From positions 1 through 6,933 of the forward strand of contig CAIPFS010000304.1 of the NCBI GenBank assembly GCA_903864375.1: a stretch of 6,933 bases of DNA. The letters run 5' to 3'. The notes beneath the pieces were generated by a model. The model searched no databases. It saw only the letters and a list, made by a program, of their open reading frames with translations, and was not told the DNA's origin. Positions within the stretch are counted from its first letter, which is position 1. The number at the start of each line of letters is the position of its first letter. Shown piece by piece: positions 6,839-6,933 of the stretch. The stretch comes from an uncultured Verrucomicrobiota bacterium (GTDB lineage: Bacteria; Verrucomicrobiota; Verrucomicrobiia; Limisphaerales; UBA9464). The translations under genes and the position numbers were made by a program.

Positions 6839-6933
6839 CTACCGCTTCTGCCAGGGGGCCACGATTTCATCCCGCCAGATATCCTCCACGGCCTGACGTT
6901 TGCGCACGATGGAAGCCTTGTCTCCTTTAACCA
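6839..6933 (-). CDS. C-terminal end of an unidentified gene, truncated by window edge
   Basis: The minus strand is open from the right edge (first full codon 6931-6929) to a TAG at 6841-6839, giving 30 sense codons. The peptide begins VKGDKASIVRKRQ and ends DIWRDEIVAPWQKR. Its charged, helical make-up with two tryptophans reads like real protein rather than shadow sequence. No + strand gene competes for this stretch, because the beta-helix gene stops at 6792. That leaves a 46-nt convergent intergenic gap, a common arrangement between genes meeting tail to tail. I do not recognise the family, and 30 residues are too few to assign one. It could still be a chance open frame. Confidence 0.45.
   Translation of the reverse strand, partial: VKGDKASIVRKRQAVEDIWRDEIVAPWQKR

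Overview
The window is high-GC bacterial chromosome, densely coding and almost entirely on the + strand. It carries five + strand genes and, at the right edge, what looks like the tail of a convergent gene. Taxonomy is an inference only. High GC, start codons without clear Shine-Dalgarno sequences, a ROK kinase next to a GmhA-like isomerase, and a large secreted parallel beta-helix protein with a C-terminal PDZ domain together fit the Verrucomicrobiota/Planctomycetota (PVC) group. Nothing here is a decisive marker.

Layout. (1) 1-878: C-terminal two thirds of bioA (DAPA synthase), cut by the left edge. (2) 1036-1977: ROK-family sugar kinase with a reduced zinc-binding motif. (3) 1993-2562: SIS-domain phosphosugar isomerase resembling GmhA, 15 nt downstream of the kinase. 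(4) 2632-4254: full-length uvrC, the nucleotide-excision-repair endonuclease, with an unusual linker inside its second nuclease domain. (5) 4306-6792: 828-residue exported right-handed beta-helix protein, probably a GH141-like carbohydrate-active protein, ending in a PDZ-like domain. (6) 6839-6933, minus strand: probable last 30 codons of an unidentified gene.

How the genes relate. The kinase and isomerase are close enough to be co-transcribed and could form a small sugar-phosphate module. bioA and uvrC are housekeeping genes that share direction but have no evident functional link to it. The beta-helix protein suggests degradation or remodelling of polysaccharide outside the cytoplasm. I see no tRNA or rRNA gene, CRISPR array, insertion sequence, strong intrinsic terminator or convincing promoter. 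No stretch over 300 nt lacks a gene. The most notable observations are the beta-helix/PDZ fusion, the cysteine-to-asparagine ladder along its helix, the altered metal-site residues in both the kinase and the isomerase, and the UvrC linker.
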